Origin: Hymenobacter puniceus
GTDB lineage: Bacteria; Bacteroidota; Bacteroidia; Cytophagales; Hymenobacteraceae
NCBI RefSeq assembly: GCF_014333525.1
Contig: NZ_JACSCX010000003.1
Coordinates: 784,236 to 848,235, forward strand
DNA length: 64,000 nt
Direction: 5' to 3'
This document shows positions 34,434 through 42,584 of the stretch, piece after piece. A model generated the notes under the pieces. That model was not told the DNA's origin and did not search any database. It saw only the letters and a program-made list of their open reading frames with translations. Position numbers and translations under genes: made by a program. How positions within the stretch are numbered: position 1 is the first letter of the stretch; each line of letters starts with the position of its first letter.

Positions 34434-35789
34434 TTAGGCAGCTTTAGCCGGGGCCTCGGCGGCCTGGTCCAGCGTATTGATTTGCGGGTTGAGAAAGCGA
34501 AACTCGATGTCGGGGTCCCAGCCGTTGTAGTCGCGCACCAGGTTGAGCGGCTCGATGATGAGCTGCTGCAGGTAGTAGTGCGTGGCGATAAAGGCGTTGA
34601 AGGCGACGCGCTTGTCCGAGCCACTCCCCGCCCCCATGCCCTTGCCGGGGCTGATGCCGGAGAGCGTCGGATCCACCTGAAGGGCGGTATAGATGTGGGA
34701 GCTGGCCTCCTGCGAGTCCTCGATGTAAATGCCCGACTTGATCTTGTCGTCGATGGCCGTCACCTTGAAGGCCTGGATGAGCTCGCCCGACTGCGGGTCG
34801 GTGAACGTGATGGTCAGAATCGACTTGCCGGCCCCATCGGCGCCAGCCATGGTCTTCTCAAACTCGGCCAACTCGCCGGCAATGATGCTGCGCCGATCCT
34901 CGGTGAGCTTGGTGTCCCAGTCCGGATACTTCCACTTCCAGTAGCCCTCGTGGGCCTCGATGATGTACTTGAGGCTGAGCTGGTTTTTGAACAGCGCCTT
35001 CTTGAACTCGGGGATGGCCATGGCCACATCCAGCCAGCCCGACTTGCGGATGCTGTTCCAGGCAATGAGCTGGTACAGGGCCTGTCCGGGCGAAGGCAGC
35101 GAAAGCGGGTAGATGTATTTGTAGCCGCGCGTGTCGGCGCGCAGACTCTCCACCACGTCGAAGTAGGGGTCGAGCACCGGCACGCTGGTCGTAAAGCCGT
35201 CACCGGGCTTAGCGTCCGGCCAGTTGGCCGAGATGTGCAGCCATTCGGGCACAGCCATGCCCGGCTTGGGCACGGAGTAGCGGCTGAAGGCCGTATCTGG
35301 CACGCTCAAACTGGTGATGATGCTCCGGTCACGGCTCAGAATCAGCTCCGGGAAGCCGTTGGCGAAGTTGACCAGGTTCTGCAAACCCTCGAAGCCATAC
35401 CGCGGGATGTTGGAGCGCTGGAAAAACGCCTTGATTTCCGGGCTGAGCACCCGCTGAAAAATTTCGTTGCCGTCCTTGTCGTAGTCCAGCACCTTGCCGT
35501 ACACGATGCCCTTGCCGTAAATGGCGCGGGTTTTCCAATCCAGCACGGCCGGGATGATGCTGCTCCTGGAAATTTCGGTCAGCACCTGCTGCGGAAAGTC
35601 GTTGGCGTCGCCCCACTGCGCCACGTCGCCTGTTTGTCCCATCACCAGCGGCGAGGTGGGCGCATCCCCATCGGCGGTGCCAGTTTTCACGCCGGTGCCC
35701 TTCGCGGCGCCCATAGCGCCGCCCAGGCGGAACACCGACCCGTTCAGGTAAGCGACGTTGGCGCCGCTGTTGAATACTACTTGCTCCAT
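34434..35789 (-). CDS. Portal protein
   Basis: 451 aa. The entry pore for DNA packaging. Seen features are ISRSSIIPAVLDWKTRAIYGKGIVYGKV (the early wing region), YPLSLPSPGQALYQLIAWNSIRKSGWL, a long helical clip/stem region with LKYIIEAHEGYWKWKYPDWDT, and GIYIEDSQEASSHIYTALQVDPTLSG. The order and size fit Bacteroidota phage portals. It lies one gene after the operon start and not directly beside TerL, which is in the preceding operon with its own promoter and terminator. Confidence 0.78.
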   Translation of the reverse strand: MEQVVFNSGANVAYLNGSVFRLGGAMGAAKGTGVKTGTADGDAPTSPLVMGQTGDVAQWGDANDFPQQVLTEISRSSIIPAVLDWKTRAIYGKGIVYGKVLDYDKDGNEIFQRVLSPEIKAFFQRSNIPRYGFEGLQNLVNFANGFPELILSRDRSIITSLSVPDTAFSRYSVPKPGMAVPEWLHISANWPDAKPGDGFTTSVPVLDPYFDVVESLRADTRGYKYIYPLSLPSPGQALYQLIAWNSIRKSGWLDVAMAIPEFKKALFKNQLSLKYIIEAHEGYWKWKYPDWDTKLTEDRRSIIAGELAEFEKTMAGADGAGKSILTITFTDPQSGELIQAFKVTAIDDKIKSGIYIEDSQEASSHIYTALQVDPTLSGISPGKGMGAGSGSDKRVAFNAFIATHYYLQQLIIEPLNLVRDYNGWDPDIEFRFLNPQINTLDQAAEAPAKAA

Positions 35790-36152
35790 TTAGAGGAAGA
35801 TTTTGCGGCCCTGCACGGCCACGATGAGGTAGATGTGCACCTTCACCAGCTTGCCGGTGCGCGTGTCCACCAGGTTGCGGGTGGCGTTGGTCCAGTGGTG
35901 CGGATTTCGGGGAAGTGGCAGCGGCACTTGGCTCTCGTCAATGCCGGCAGCAGCATCTTCTTCGGGCGTGGTGAGGCGAAACGTGGCGGTTTTGATGCGC
36001 TTGCCGCGGCCGATGCGGGCGGCGGGCAACGTGCCGAAGGCGCCGGCCTCACCGGTGCGGCGGTTGGCTTTCACGAAGCGAACCGACACCGGGGCCTCAC
36101 CCTCGAGCAAAGCCAGCGCGTCCTTTAAGCGAAGTGGTGCGGGGGTTTCCAT
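35790..36152 (-). CDS. First gene of the portal-lysis operon, unknown
   Basis: 120 aa from ATG 36152 (METPAPLRLKDALALLEG). VSVRFVKANRRTGEAGAF leads a basic strand-rich domain; HHWTNATRNLVDTRTGKLVKVHIYLI ends it. The same RTGE/DTRTGK style is seen in the 107-aa early gene at 52921, so the two could be distant relatives. The promoter motif ends 3 bases before the ATG. Confidence 0.58.
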   Translation of the reverse strand: METPAPLRLKDALALLEGEAPVSVRFVKANRRTGEAGAFGTLPAARIGRGKRIKTATFRLTTPEEDAAAGIDESQVPLPLPRNPHHWTNATRNLVDTRTGKLVKVHIYLIVAVQGRKIFL

Positions 36153-36155
36153 GTC

Positions 36156-36191
36156 GCAAAACTGCCGGCCGGCGCACCTCGCAAAAAGGAC
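36156..36191 (-). promoter_or_regulatory. Phage operon promoter motif, copy 2 (portal-lysis operon)
   Basis: GTCC, 21 bases, GGCAGTTTTGC on the minus strand, 3 bases from the ATG. Identical to copy 1 at both ends with an unrelated GC-rich middle. Confidence 0.7.
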
Positions 36192-36347
36192 ACAAAACCG
36201 CACTTACACGCTGGAAACGAACGAAAAAACTAATCTCACTGCACCCCTTGAATGCAGCGCGCACAGGCCGATTATGGGACTTTCGGGCGTTTTACAGTCT
36301 CACTCGTGTAGCGCGGTGCCCCTGCTTGCACTGTCGCGTTTTGGCAG

Positions 36348-36450
36348 CTGCCGAAGGCTACTTCGGGGATATCTGTGGGAGCCGGGTAGGTCAGCCAGGC
36401 ATCGAGATAGGACACGCACGGTATGCATCCACCGAAGTAGCCGCTGGCAG
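36348..36450. other. Gene-free stretch with a long-range inverted repeat
   Basis: The 345 bases between the portal operon (36203) and the terminase gene (36549) hold no credible ORF. CTGCC-x3-GGCTACTTCGG at 36348-36366 is complementary to 36432-36450 (16 of 19), and the left arm can also fold on itself (CCGAAGgctaCTTCGG). It could be a structured leader RNA or just a chance repeat. Confidence 0.35.
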
Positions 36451-36496
36451 TTCGTGGCGTAGGCTATGTGATGGTCATGTGACAATACCCAACAAA

Positions 36497-36525
36497 AAGC
36501 CCCCATGCAGGCTGCATGGGGGCTT
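36497..36525 (-). terminator. Terminator of the terminase operon
   Basis: Perfect 13-bp arms AAGCCCCCATGCA / TGCATGGGGGCTT with a 3-base loop, followed by TTTTTG on the minus strand, 24 bases after the TerL stop. Confidence 0.85.
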
Positions 36526-36548
36526 CTTCTATGTGACGCGGGGCAGGC

Positions 36549-38225
36549 CTAGACCACAAGCATCTGACTCCAGTCGACGCCGGAGTTGATGATATCGGTG
36601 CCGCAGCTGAGCATGTGCAAATCCACGTTGTCGGTGAAGTGGGTGGCATGGTGCGCCGGGAAGTTCTTGTTCCGCTCACTGGCCTTCACCTTAAGGATGC
36701 GGCCCTTGCTGTCCTGGCTTACGGGCGCCAGCAGCATGGCCTGTACCACGTCCTTGGTATTGACCTTGTTGAAGCGCATACGCAATAGCTTTGGGTCACG
36801 CTCCGAGAGCAGCGTCTGGGCCAATTGGTAGCGCGTGGGGTGGCCCGGGATGCGGGGCAGGCCGTAAGGCCTAACGCGCCAGCCCCGCTGCCGCAGGCCC
36901 CGCATGAACTGCTCATTGAGCGTATAAGCACTATCCGGGCGGCGGGCATTGCCGTACTCTTCGTCACTAAGAAACTCTACTTCCTTGCGTAGGTGGGGCT
37001 GGTAGTAGCGGCAGAACTCGTTGAGCAGGTCGTCAATGAAGGCCGGGTGCTTGACGTATAGGCCTTTGAGGAAGCGGTACTCCCGCTTATCCAGGTGCGG
37101 CTGCCCCACCACCAGGGTCGTGATAGTAGCGCCCCAGTCTACCGACACGCGCAGGGCCTGGTGGCTCCGGCAGTCACTATCGGAAAGACTCGTGGCGCTG
37201 GCCACGTCGCCGGCGGCCCCCAGCTTCTTCAGGTTGAACTCCAGGCCCAGGATGTAGCTGTCGTCGGCGCATTCCTGCACGTGCACGGCTTGGTTGAGCT
37301 GCGGGTAGAAGCCGCCCTCGACCGTGGTGGGGCGCCGGTTCATCATCTCCACCATAAAGGTGAAGTCGGTCATGAACTTACGCTGGTCCAATAGGTACTG
37401 CAGGCCCAGGTTCTGGATATTATCAAAGGCGTTGGCCTCTGAGTAGAACGTGCCCTTGTTGGCGGCTGAAGGGAAGTACGATACCTCCCGCATGAGCTTC
37501 ACCACCTCGTCACGCCAGATAGCGAGCCGCTCCTCGTCGCTGCCGGCATCCAGGAAGCGCACCTGGGCGTCGATCAGCGCGTTTTGCCGCTCCACCAGGT
37601 CCACGCCGTGGTTTTCGTAGTAGCTCGACTTGTCGAGCAGCCAGCGGCCCTGGTCGCCCCAGGGCATGGAACTGAAGAGGAATACGCCGTGGTGCTTCGG
37701 GTTTTTGCCGAAGTAGTGGCCGTTGCCGCGGTTGGTGGCCGAGAGGTCGGCGTCGAGCTTGTTCTTGTCGAAGAGCAGGGCTTCGTCGCCGATAAAGCCG
37801 TCCACGTTCAGGCCGCGCGAGCTGGAGCCGCCGGCATCGAGCGAGACCAGGTGAAACCCGGTCCCGTTTTTGAAAATAATGAAGTGGTCGTAGCTCAGTG
37901 GCCCTTCGTATGGCCGGTCCCAGTTCAGGGTCGGGGGCGGCTTGCGGCCGATGTAGAAGTCGCGGTTAAGTTTGTAGCCCAGCCGCTCCAGCGACGAAAT
38001 GGTGCTGGGCAGCGTGCGCGAGAGCACCTGCTTGTAGGTCGAGCCCACAATCACCCAGCAGCTGCGGGGCATGGTCTGCACGATTTCGTGAATGTCCCAG
38101 GCAATGATGCTGGACTTGCCCGTACCGCGGCCCCAGACGCTGACGCCCTCCTTTTTGCCGCGGGCCGTGATATAGCGCAGCTGCGGCTGGTTGAACTGGA
38201 GCTTGACCTGATCAATGACGACCAT
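36549..38225 (-). CDS. terL: Terminase large subunit
   Basis: Packaging motor and headful/cos nuclease, 558 aa from ATG 38225. The ATPase half has Walker A GRGTGKSS at 32-39, Walker B with FIGDEA at 144-149 and the coupling motif LFSSMPWGD (about 183-191). The nuclease half has the RNase H-like first Asp in VSVDWGAT (D363) and LSDEEYGNARRPD later. The start chosen overlaps the TerS-like gene by 14 bases; an upstream reading to 38297 lies fully in that gene. It is the last gene of an operon with its own terminator. Confidence 0.9.
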   Translation of the reverse strand: MVVIDQVKLQFNQPQLRYITARGKKEGVSVWGRGTGKSSIIAWDIHEIVQTMPRSCWVIVGSTYKQVLSRTLPSTISSLERLGYKLNRDFYIGRKPPPTLNWDRPYEGPLSYDHFIIFKNGTGFHLVSLDAGGSSSRGLNVDGFIGDEALLFDKNKLDADLSATNRGNGHYFGKNPKHHGVFLFSSMPWGDQGRWLLDKSSYYENHGVDLVERQNALIDAQVRFLDAGSDEERLAIWRDEVVKLMREVSYFPSAANKGTFYSEANAFDNIQNLGLQYLLDQRKFMTDFTFMVEMMNRRPTTVEGGFYPQLNQAVHVQECADDSYILGLEFNLKKLGAAGDVASATSLSDSDCRSHQALRVSVDWGATITTLVVGQPHLDKREYRFLKGLYVKHPAFIDDLLNEFCRYYQPHLRKEVEFLSDEEYGNARRPDSAYTLNEQFMRGLRQRGWRVRPYGLPRIPGHPTRYQLAQTLLSERDPKLLRMRFNKVNTKDVVQAMLLAPVSQDSKGRILKVKASERNKNFPAHHATHFTDNVDLHMLSCGTDIINSGVDWSQMLVV

Positions 38226-38913
38226 CGCCCGGGCCCTCCTCGCCCCTGGTTTCGGCCAGCATGACTTCCATGGCCTCCACGCTAAACACGTTTTCACTCA
38301 CCGCGCCCTGCAGCAGCTCGTACTCGGCATCCGACACGTCATCGAGCTTAGTGATGTCAAAATTGCGGGTTTTGGGGCCACGAGGACCATTGTAGCTCAC
38401 GTGGATGACGTAGTTGGTGGCCCCACCGCCGTTGCTGCCGTCCTCGGCCGTATCGGCCCGGTTCAGGCCCTGCAGCGCGGCCAGGAACTTGCCCGCGGCC
38501 AATGCCCCGCGCACGTCGGGCGGGCGCTGGGTGAGGCAAAGCTGGAGCATCATCTGGGTGTGCGTAATGAGCATGGCCCGGGCGCCCTGCTTCTTGACCT
38601 TCTTCAAATCCCCCATCAGGTTCTGGGCATCGGCCAAACGCCGGTAGCACGTGGCGCGGCTGATGCCGAACTGCTTAGCCAGCAGTGGCCAGGCCTGGTC
38701 GAAGGTGTGATAGTTGAGCAGTAGCGCGTAAGCGGCCTCCATCTGCTGGTTCATCAGCTTATCAGCCGGCGACAACGCCGCCAGCCCGGGGCCGGTGCCG
38801 TCGGCCTCCTCAATGCTAGCGGCGTAGATGCGCTCGACGGCCGTCGAACCCGGCCCCTTCAGCGTGGCCGGCACACTGGTGGCGGGCAGGTTAGGCGGCA
38901 GCTGCGTCGACAT
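38212..38913 (-). CDS. Putative terminase small subunit
   Basis: 233 aa from ATG 38913. A helix-turn-helix-like segment lies at about 70-90 (AKQFGISRATCYRRLADAQ), followed by helices with KKQGARAMLITHTQMMLQL, and a C-terminal half with YVIHVSYNGPRGPKTRNFD. DNA-binding N-terminus, size, and overlap with TerL at both ends of the gene set argue for TerS. It overlaps the methyltransferase stop by 23 bases. Confidence 0.62.
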   Translation of the reverse strand: MSTQLPPNLPATSVPATLKGPGSTAVERIYAASIEEADGTGPGLAALSPADKLMNQQMEAAYALLLNYHTFDQAWPLLAKQFGISRATCYRRLADAQNLMGDLKKVKKQGARAMLITHTQMMLQLCLTQRPPDVRGALAAGKFLAALQGLNRADTAEDGSNGGGATNYVIHVSYNGPRGPKTRNFDITKLDDVSDAEYELLQGAVSENVFSVEAMEVMLAETRGEEGPGDGRH

Positions 38914-40177
38914 ACTCGTTAAGCTGGGCCTCGGAGAGTTCCTCCCCGTTGCGGGTGATGCTAAAACGGCGCTGATTATCGTGCATGAACTGGGCAAAGC
39001 GGCGCACGTGCACGTCGACGTAGCACGGATCCAGCTCGATGCTGTGGCAGCTGCGCTGGGTCTTTTCGCAGGCAATGAGCAGACTGCCGGAGCCGCCGAA
39101 GCCGTCGAACACCACGTCGTCCTCCTTGCTGGAGCACTCCAGCAGGTATTGCAGGATATCGAGCGGCTTCATCGTCGGATGGTCGGCATTGCGGCTCGGC
39201 CGGTCGAAATGGAGCACCGTGGTCTGCTTGCGGTCCGAGTACCAGGGGTGCGCGGCGCCTTCCTTCCAGCCGTAGAGAATCGGCTCGTGTTGCCAGTGAA
39301 AGTCCTGGCGGCCCATCACGAAGGCCTGCTTCACCCACACCAGGCACTGGCTCAGCTTCAGGCCGGCCTCCTTCAGGGCCAGGCGGAAGTTGGCGCCCTC
39401 GCTGTCGGCGTGAAACACGTAGATGGGCGCGCCCGGGACCGAATAGGCGTACACGTTGACGTAGAAGTCGTAGAGAAACTCCCGGAACGAGGCATCGTCC
39501 ATGTCGTCGTTCTGGATGGTCAGCGCATCTTTGGTTTTGCCCTCGTACTTGACGTTGTAGGGCGGATCGGTAACGGTGAGCTGCGCCAGGCGGCCCTGCA
39601 GCAGCTTCTCCAATACGTCGCTCTCGGTCGAGGAGCCGCACACCAGCCGGTGCACCAGGCCACGGCCCACGCTCTGAAACTCGTACACGTCGCCCAGCAC
39701 GCTGATGGGCGTGGCCGGCGGGGTCGGGTCGAAGGCCTGCTCCTCGGCCGGCGGCAGCACGACGGCCTGCAGGGCGGCCAGCTGCTCGAGCACGGGCGCG
39801 TCGAGGATGGAGTCGAGCTGCAGGTGGGCGAAGTTGTCGAGCAGGCTTTGGTAGTCCCACTGGCCGGCGCCAACGTTGCTGGTGACGTTGTACTCGTCCA
39901 GCTCGTCTTTCGTCAACTGACGGTTTGGCACGCGCACGTCGATGAGCTCTTCGCCGCGGCCCAGGTCCACGAGCACGGCTAGGCGCTGGTGGCCGGCCAG
40001 CACGACGTTGTCGAGGTTGATGGCCGGAATCTCGGCCAGGTTGAACTTGCGGATGCTGCGCGTAAGCCGCTCGCGGCCCTCGTCAGTGAGCGTGCGCGGG
40101 TTGTAGCTCAGCGGCACTAGTTCGCGCACGCGGCGCTGCTGAGTGGTCCAGGAAAGGGGAATCAGTTCTTCAGACAC
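38891..40177 (-). CDS. ParB-domain DNA methyltransferase
   Basis: 428 aa fusion. Residues 8-100 form a ParB/Sulfiredoxin-like domain (LVPLSYNPRTLTDEG, AGHQRLAVLVDLGR). Residues 160-410 are an amino-methyltransferase with DPPY (204-207) before FDGFGGSGS (357-365), the beta-class order, modifying adenine N6 or cytosine N4. WQHEPILYGWKEG and HPTMKP are typical. There is no restriction partner nearby, so it is probably a solitary phage methylase that protects or marks phage DNA, plausibly coupled to packaging as it shares an operon with TerS and TerL. Confidence 0.9.
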   Translation of the reverse strand: MSEELIPLSWTTQQRRVRELVPLSYNPRTLTDEGRERLTRSIRKFNLAEIPAINLDNVVLAGHQRLAVLVDLGRGEELIDVRVPNRQLTKDELDEYNVTSNVGAGQWDYQSLLDNFAHLQLDSILDAPVLEQLAALQAVVLPPAEEQAFDPTPPATPISVLGDVYEFQSVGRGLVHRLVCGSSTESDVLEKLLQGRLAQLTVTDPPYNVKYEGKTKDALTIQNDDMDDASFREFLYDFYVNVYAYSVPGAPIYVFHADSEGANFRLALKEAGLKLSQCLVWVKQAFVMGRQDFHWQHEPILYGWKEGAAHPWYSDRKQTTVLHFDRPSRNADHPTMKPLDILQYLLECSSKEDDVVFDGFGGSGSLLIACEKTQRSCHSIELDPCYVDVHVRRFAQFMHDNQRRFSITRNGEELSEAQLNEYVDAAAA

Positions 40178-40826
40178 GGGTCGTAGAAGTTAGTTTCAAT
40201 CGAATCAGGGTGATGTCGGCCTCCAGGGCCGGCAGCTCCGCGGCACGCTTGGCGTTCTTGCGCACCTTGGAGCGGGTGGCGACCAGATTGTCGAGCCGGC
40301 GGCGCAGCTCGCCCTGGTCGACCACGTCGGCCAGCGCAACCGGGCCGGCCGGCAGCGTACCATGGCTGAGCACGTGGGCGACCAGCTGCTGCAGCTGCAG
40401 CACCTGGTCGCCAAGGGCCAGGATTCGGAGCGCGTGCTTACCGCGGTCCTTCTCGCTCAGCCGCGGGGCCGTGAGCTGGGCGTGCAGCTGGCTGCGCTCG
40501 TCGCGCAGGCCGCGCAGCTGGGCCCGCAGTGGCAGCAGCTCGGGCGAGTCTGTGTGGACTTGCGTGGGTTCCGGGACGACGGCAGAGGCCGCTGGAGCCG
40601 GTTTCGGTGGGGCGTCTGCTGGTAGCGTGGGGAGTGGCACCGGCTCCAGCGGCCCACTGGCCAGCGCCTGCAGCTCCCGCTCCAGCACCTGCCGGCTGTA
40701 GCTCGTTTCGCCCAGAGCGAAAAGCTGCCGGTATACCGGGCTGCTGCCCAGCTGCGCGTACAGGGCCACGCCAGCCGCAAAATCAGTCGGATCAGCCAGC
40801 CAGCGGATGAGTTCGGGGGTTTGCAT
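40170..40826 (-). CDS. First gene of the methylase-terminase operon, coiled-coil protein
   Basis: 218 aa from ATG 40826 (MQTPELIRWLADPTDFAAGV). An N-terminal helical domain of about 60 residues, a Pro/Ala linker (PLPTLPADAPPKPAPAASAV), and a long coiled coil with a helical hairpin (LRGLRDERSQLHAQLTAP and RRLDNLVATRSKVRKNAKRA). Unrecognised. The final 8 bases overlap the methylase start. The promoter motif lies 3 bases before the ATG. Confidence 0.6.
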   Translation of the reverse strand: MQTPELIRWLADPTDFAAGVALYAQLGSSPVYRQLFALGETSYSRQVLERELQALASGPLEPVPLPTLPADAPPKPAPAASAVVPEPTQVHTDSPELLPLRAQLRGLRDERSQLHAQLTAPRLSEKDRGKHALRILALGDQVLQLQQLVAHVLSHGTLPAGPVALADVVDQGELRRRLDNLVATRSKVRKNAKRAAELPALEADITLIRLKLTSTTRV

Positions 40827-40829
40827 GCT

Positions 40830-40865
40830 GCAAAACTGCCGCGGCCTACCTCGGGCGAAAAGGAC
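40830..40865 (-). promoter_or_regulatory. Phage operon promoter motif, copy 3 (methylase-terminase operon)
   Basis: GTCC, 21 bases, GGCAGTTTTGC on the minus strand, 3 bases from the ATG at 40826. The upstream base is GCGTCC here instead of GTGTCC. Confidence 0.7.
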
Positions 40866-41019
40866 GCAAAAAGGAATGATTCGCGTCTGCCACCCTTGGA
40901 ATTTGCTCTTAATTAACCGAAAAATGAATGTCACATATCCTAGATCATTGTCCTTGAGCAAGCGTCAATCCGGGGCATAAATTGCTAGCATTCCCATACC
41001 CAATCTGTCGTTGCTTCCC

Positions 41020-41124
41020 ATGAATACTCAATCGCAAGCCCTACCCCTGATTGCCTTGCTGCTGCTTGGTGGCATACCGAGCGACATACCCCTGCCCGAC
41101 GTTACGGCGCCGCTTGTTGCTTAA
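41020..41124 (+). CDS. Possible 34-aa hydrophobic peptide
   Basis: ATG 41020 to TAA gives MNTQSQALPLIALLLLGGIP then a short Pro/Val tail, one potential membrane segment. It is the only plus-strand candidate within the minus-strand late region and lies in an unusually AT-rich 150-bp interval. A perfect 11-bp hairpin (41204-41214 with 41222-41232) follows 80 bases later and could terminate it. Weak but coherent; it might equally be an untranslated small RNA. Confidence 0.35.
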   Translation: MNTQSQALPLIALLLLGGIPSDIPLPDVTAPLVA

Positions 41125-41203
41125 TTGCTGGATTGCCTGGCTGCATCGTCAGCGACCATCCTACGTACTACCTCCGCCTCCCTTCCTTTCCACAACCAAC
41201 TCC

Positions 41204-41232
41204 CAGGCTCCGACGCATCCAGTCGGAGCCTG
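41204..41232 (+). terminator. Perfect hairpin downstream of the small plus-strand ORF
   Basis: CAGGCTCCGAC and GTCGGAGCCTG pair around GCATCCA, followed by TTGTGCGT. Only weakly T-rich. Confidence 0.45.
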
Positions 41233-41266
41233 TTGTGCGTCTGGAGCATGCAAGAGACGCAAAAAA

Positions 41267-41287
41267 GCCCCAGCCATTGGCTGAGGC
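41267..41287 (-). terminator. Terminator of the capsid operon
   Basis: GCCCCAGCC / ATT / GGCTGAGGC stem with six T on the minus strand, 26 bases after the 41313 gene stop. Confidence 0.75.
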
Positions 41288-41312
41288 CTTTTCCTCTCAC
41301 GCACCGTTCCTC

Positions 41313-41543
41313 TCACAAACCGGCTTTCTTGTGCCCGCCTGGCGTCCGGCTCTTCTTGGCTTTCCTCGCTACCAAGTAGGTGAAGAGAGGGTCCTTGACC
41401 AGCTCATCGGCCTCCGCGAGCGTGAGCCGCGTGAGGTCGATTTTGCGCCGGAGCCGCTGGATCTCGATAACACAGGGCGTTATAGTGGCGGTATACTTCT
41501 CCGCGACTTCCGGCAGGAGCTGGTGGGGGGACTGCTTGCTCAT
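41313..41543 (-). CDS. Small basic protein at the end of the capsid operon
   Basis: 76 aa, with EIQRLRRKIDLTRLTLAEADELVKDPLFTYLVARKAKKS; helical and strongly basic at the C-terminus. Unrecognised; 4 bases separate it from the preceding gene. Confidence 0.5.
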   Translation of the reverse strand: MSKQSPHQLLPEVAEKYTATITPCVIEIQRLRRKIDLTRLTLAEADELVKDPLFTYLVARKAKKSRTPGGHKKAGL

Positions 41544-41547
41544 CTAC

Positions 41548-42105
41548 CTATGGGCCAGGCACTGTGGCGGGCTTCTCGATGACGTCGCCCTTGTAAATTT
41601 TGATGCCCACGGCGTAGCACTCGGCCTTCACCGTGGTGCCGCGGCGGCCGCCCGAGAGCTTGCCCGAGCCATAGGCCGGCGCCAGCTCGACCGGCAGGCC
41701 CTCCGCGCCCACTTGGATGTAGGTGCCATCGGCATCGGGCACGAGCATGATGCCGTCCGTGTTTTTAGCGATGTTGAACAGCTCCAGCGACTCGGGCTTG
41801 TTGCCCGGGTGGAAGCCTTCGAAGCTCAGCTTCTGGCCGCGGCCGTCCCGCTCACCCACTACCTCACCCTTCAGCTCGTTGGAGTCGAGCGTGATGTAGA
41901 TGCGCAGGAAGCCCAGCCCCATCTTGAAGGCATGGTCGGCCGTGATGACGGCCGACGTGCCGGCTGGCGCGGTGGCCACGAAAGCCGGCGCCTTGGCAAT
42001 GGTCTGGAAGTAGCTCATGGGCGCCCAGAGCACGTAGCCCAGCAGGCCCGGCGTGTTCTCGGTGCCGTCCAGGCCGCCGAGGTGGGTCAGATTCGACAAA
42101 TCCAT
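41548..42105 (-). CDS. Putative major tail (tube) protein
   Basis: 185 aa. Beta-rich with FKMGLGFLRIYITLDSNELKGEVVGE, GQKLSFEGFHPGNKPESLELF and KNTDGIMLVPDADGTYIQVG. Size and position, two genes after the major capsid protein, fit a tail-tube subunit; the folded pattern is consistent, but no family motif is certain. A head decoration protein is the alternative. Confidence 0.55.
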   Translation of the reverse strand: MDLSNLTHLGGLDGTENTPGLLGYVLWAPMSYFQTIAKAPAFVATAPAGTSAVITADHAFKMGLGFLRIYITLDSNELKGEVVGERDGRGQKLSFEGFHPGNKPESLELFNIAKNTDGIMLVPDADGTYIQVGAEGLPVELAPAYGSGKLSGGRRGTTVKAECYAVGIKIYKGDVIEKPATVPGP

Positions 42106-42144
42106 AGGGAGTATCTTAAAACGATGATGGTGTCGATTAACCGG

Positions 42145-42474
42145 CTATTTGGCCGCCTTGGGCACCAGCTGCAGCAAGCCGCTTTTGGTCTCGATCAGGT
42201 GCTTGACAGCCTCCTTGTTCTTGCCCAGGTCCTCGGCTTTGATCAGCTCGCCCTTCACGGTGAACTGCTTGCCCAGCACGCGGTACTGCTTCTGCTCGTG
42301 GGTCACGATGACCGCCGTACCCTGCTGCTGCGCCGTTTCGCTGTTGGCAATCTGCTCGGCCTGGCCGGCAATGATGCCCTGGGCCAGCTCCAGCTCGCCC
42401 TGCAGGCGAACGTTCTCGGCCGTCAGCGACTCGATGGTGGGCTGACGGGTTTGTTCTGTATTGGCTTCTGCCAT
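42145..42474 (-). CDS. Small structural-region protein, unknown
   Basis: 109 aa. The N-terminal half is a coiled coil (TIESLTAENVRLQGELELAQGII), the C-terminal half a small beta domain (YRVLGKQFTVKGELIKAEDLG). Located between capsid and putative tube genes; a head-tail connector role is possible. Confidence 0.5.
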   Translation of the reverse strand: MAEANTEQTRQPTIESLTAENVRLQGELELAQGIIAGQAEQIANSETAQQQGTAVIVTHEQKQYRVLGKQFTVKGELIKAEDLGKNKEAVKHLIETKSGLLQLVPKAAK

Positions 42475-42584
42475 GATGGGGAAAGCGTAAAATCAGTGGT
42501 TGCTTAGTGGTTGCTCAGTGGTTGAAAAGATGCCGGCAAGTAGCGCCGGCCCCCATTCGGGCGCCGGCGCTACTCCTACCAGGC

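Noticed and set aside
34482..36128. A 548-codon plus-strand ORF opposite the portal gene
   Set aside because: Long but low-complexity (H, V, G, R-rich) antisense reading created by third-position GC bias; the minus strand carries the portal and operon promoter.
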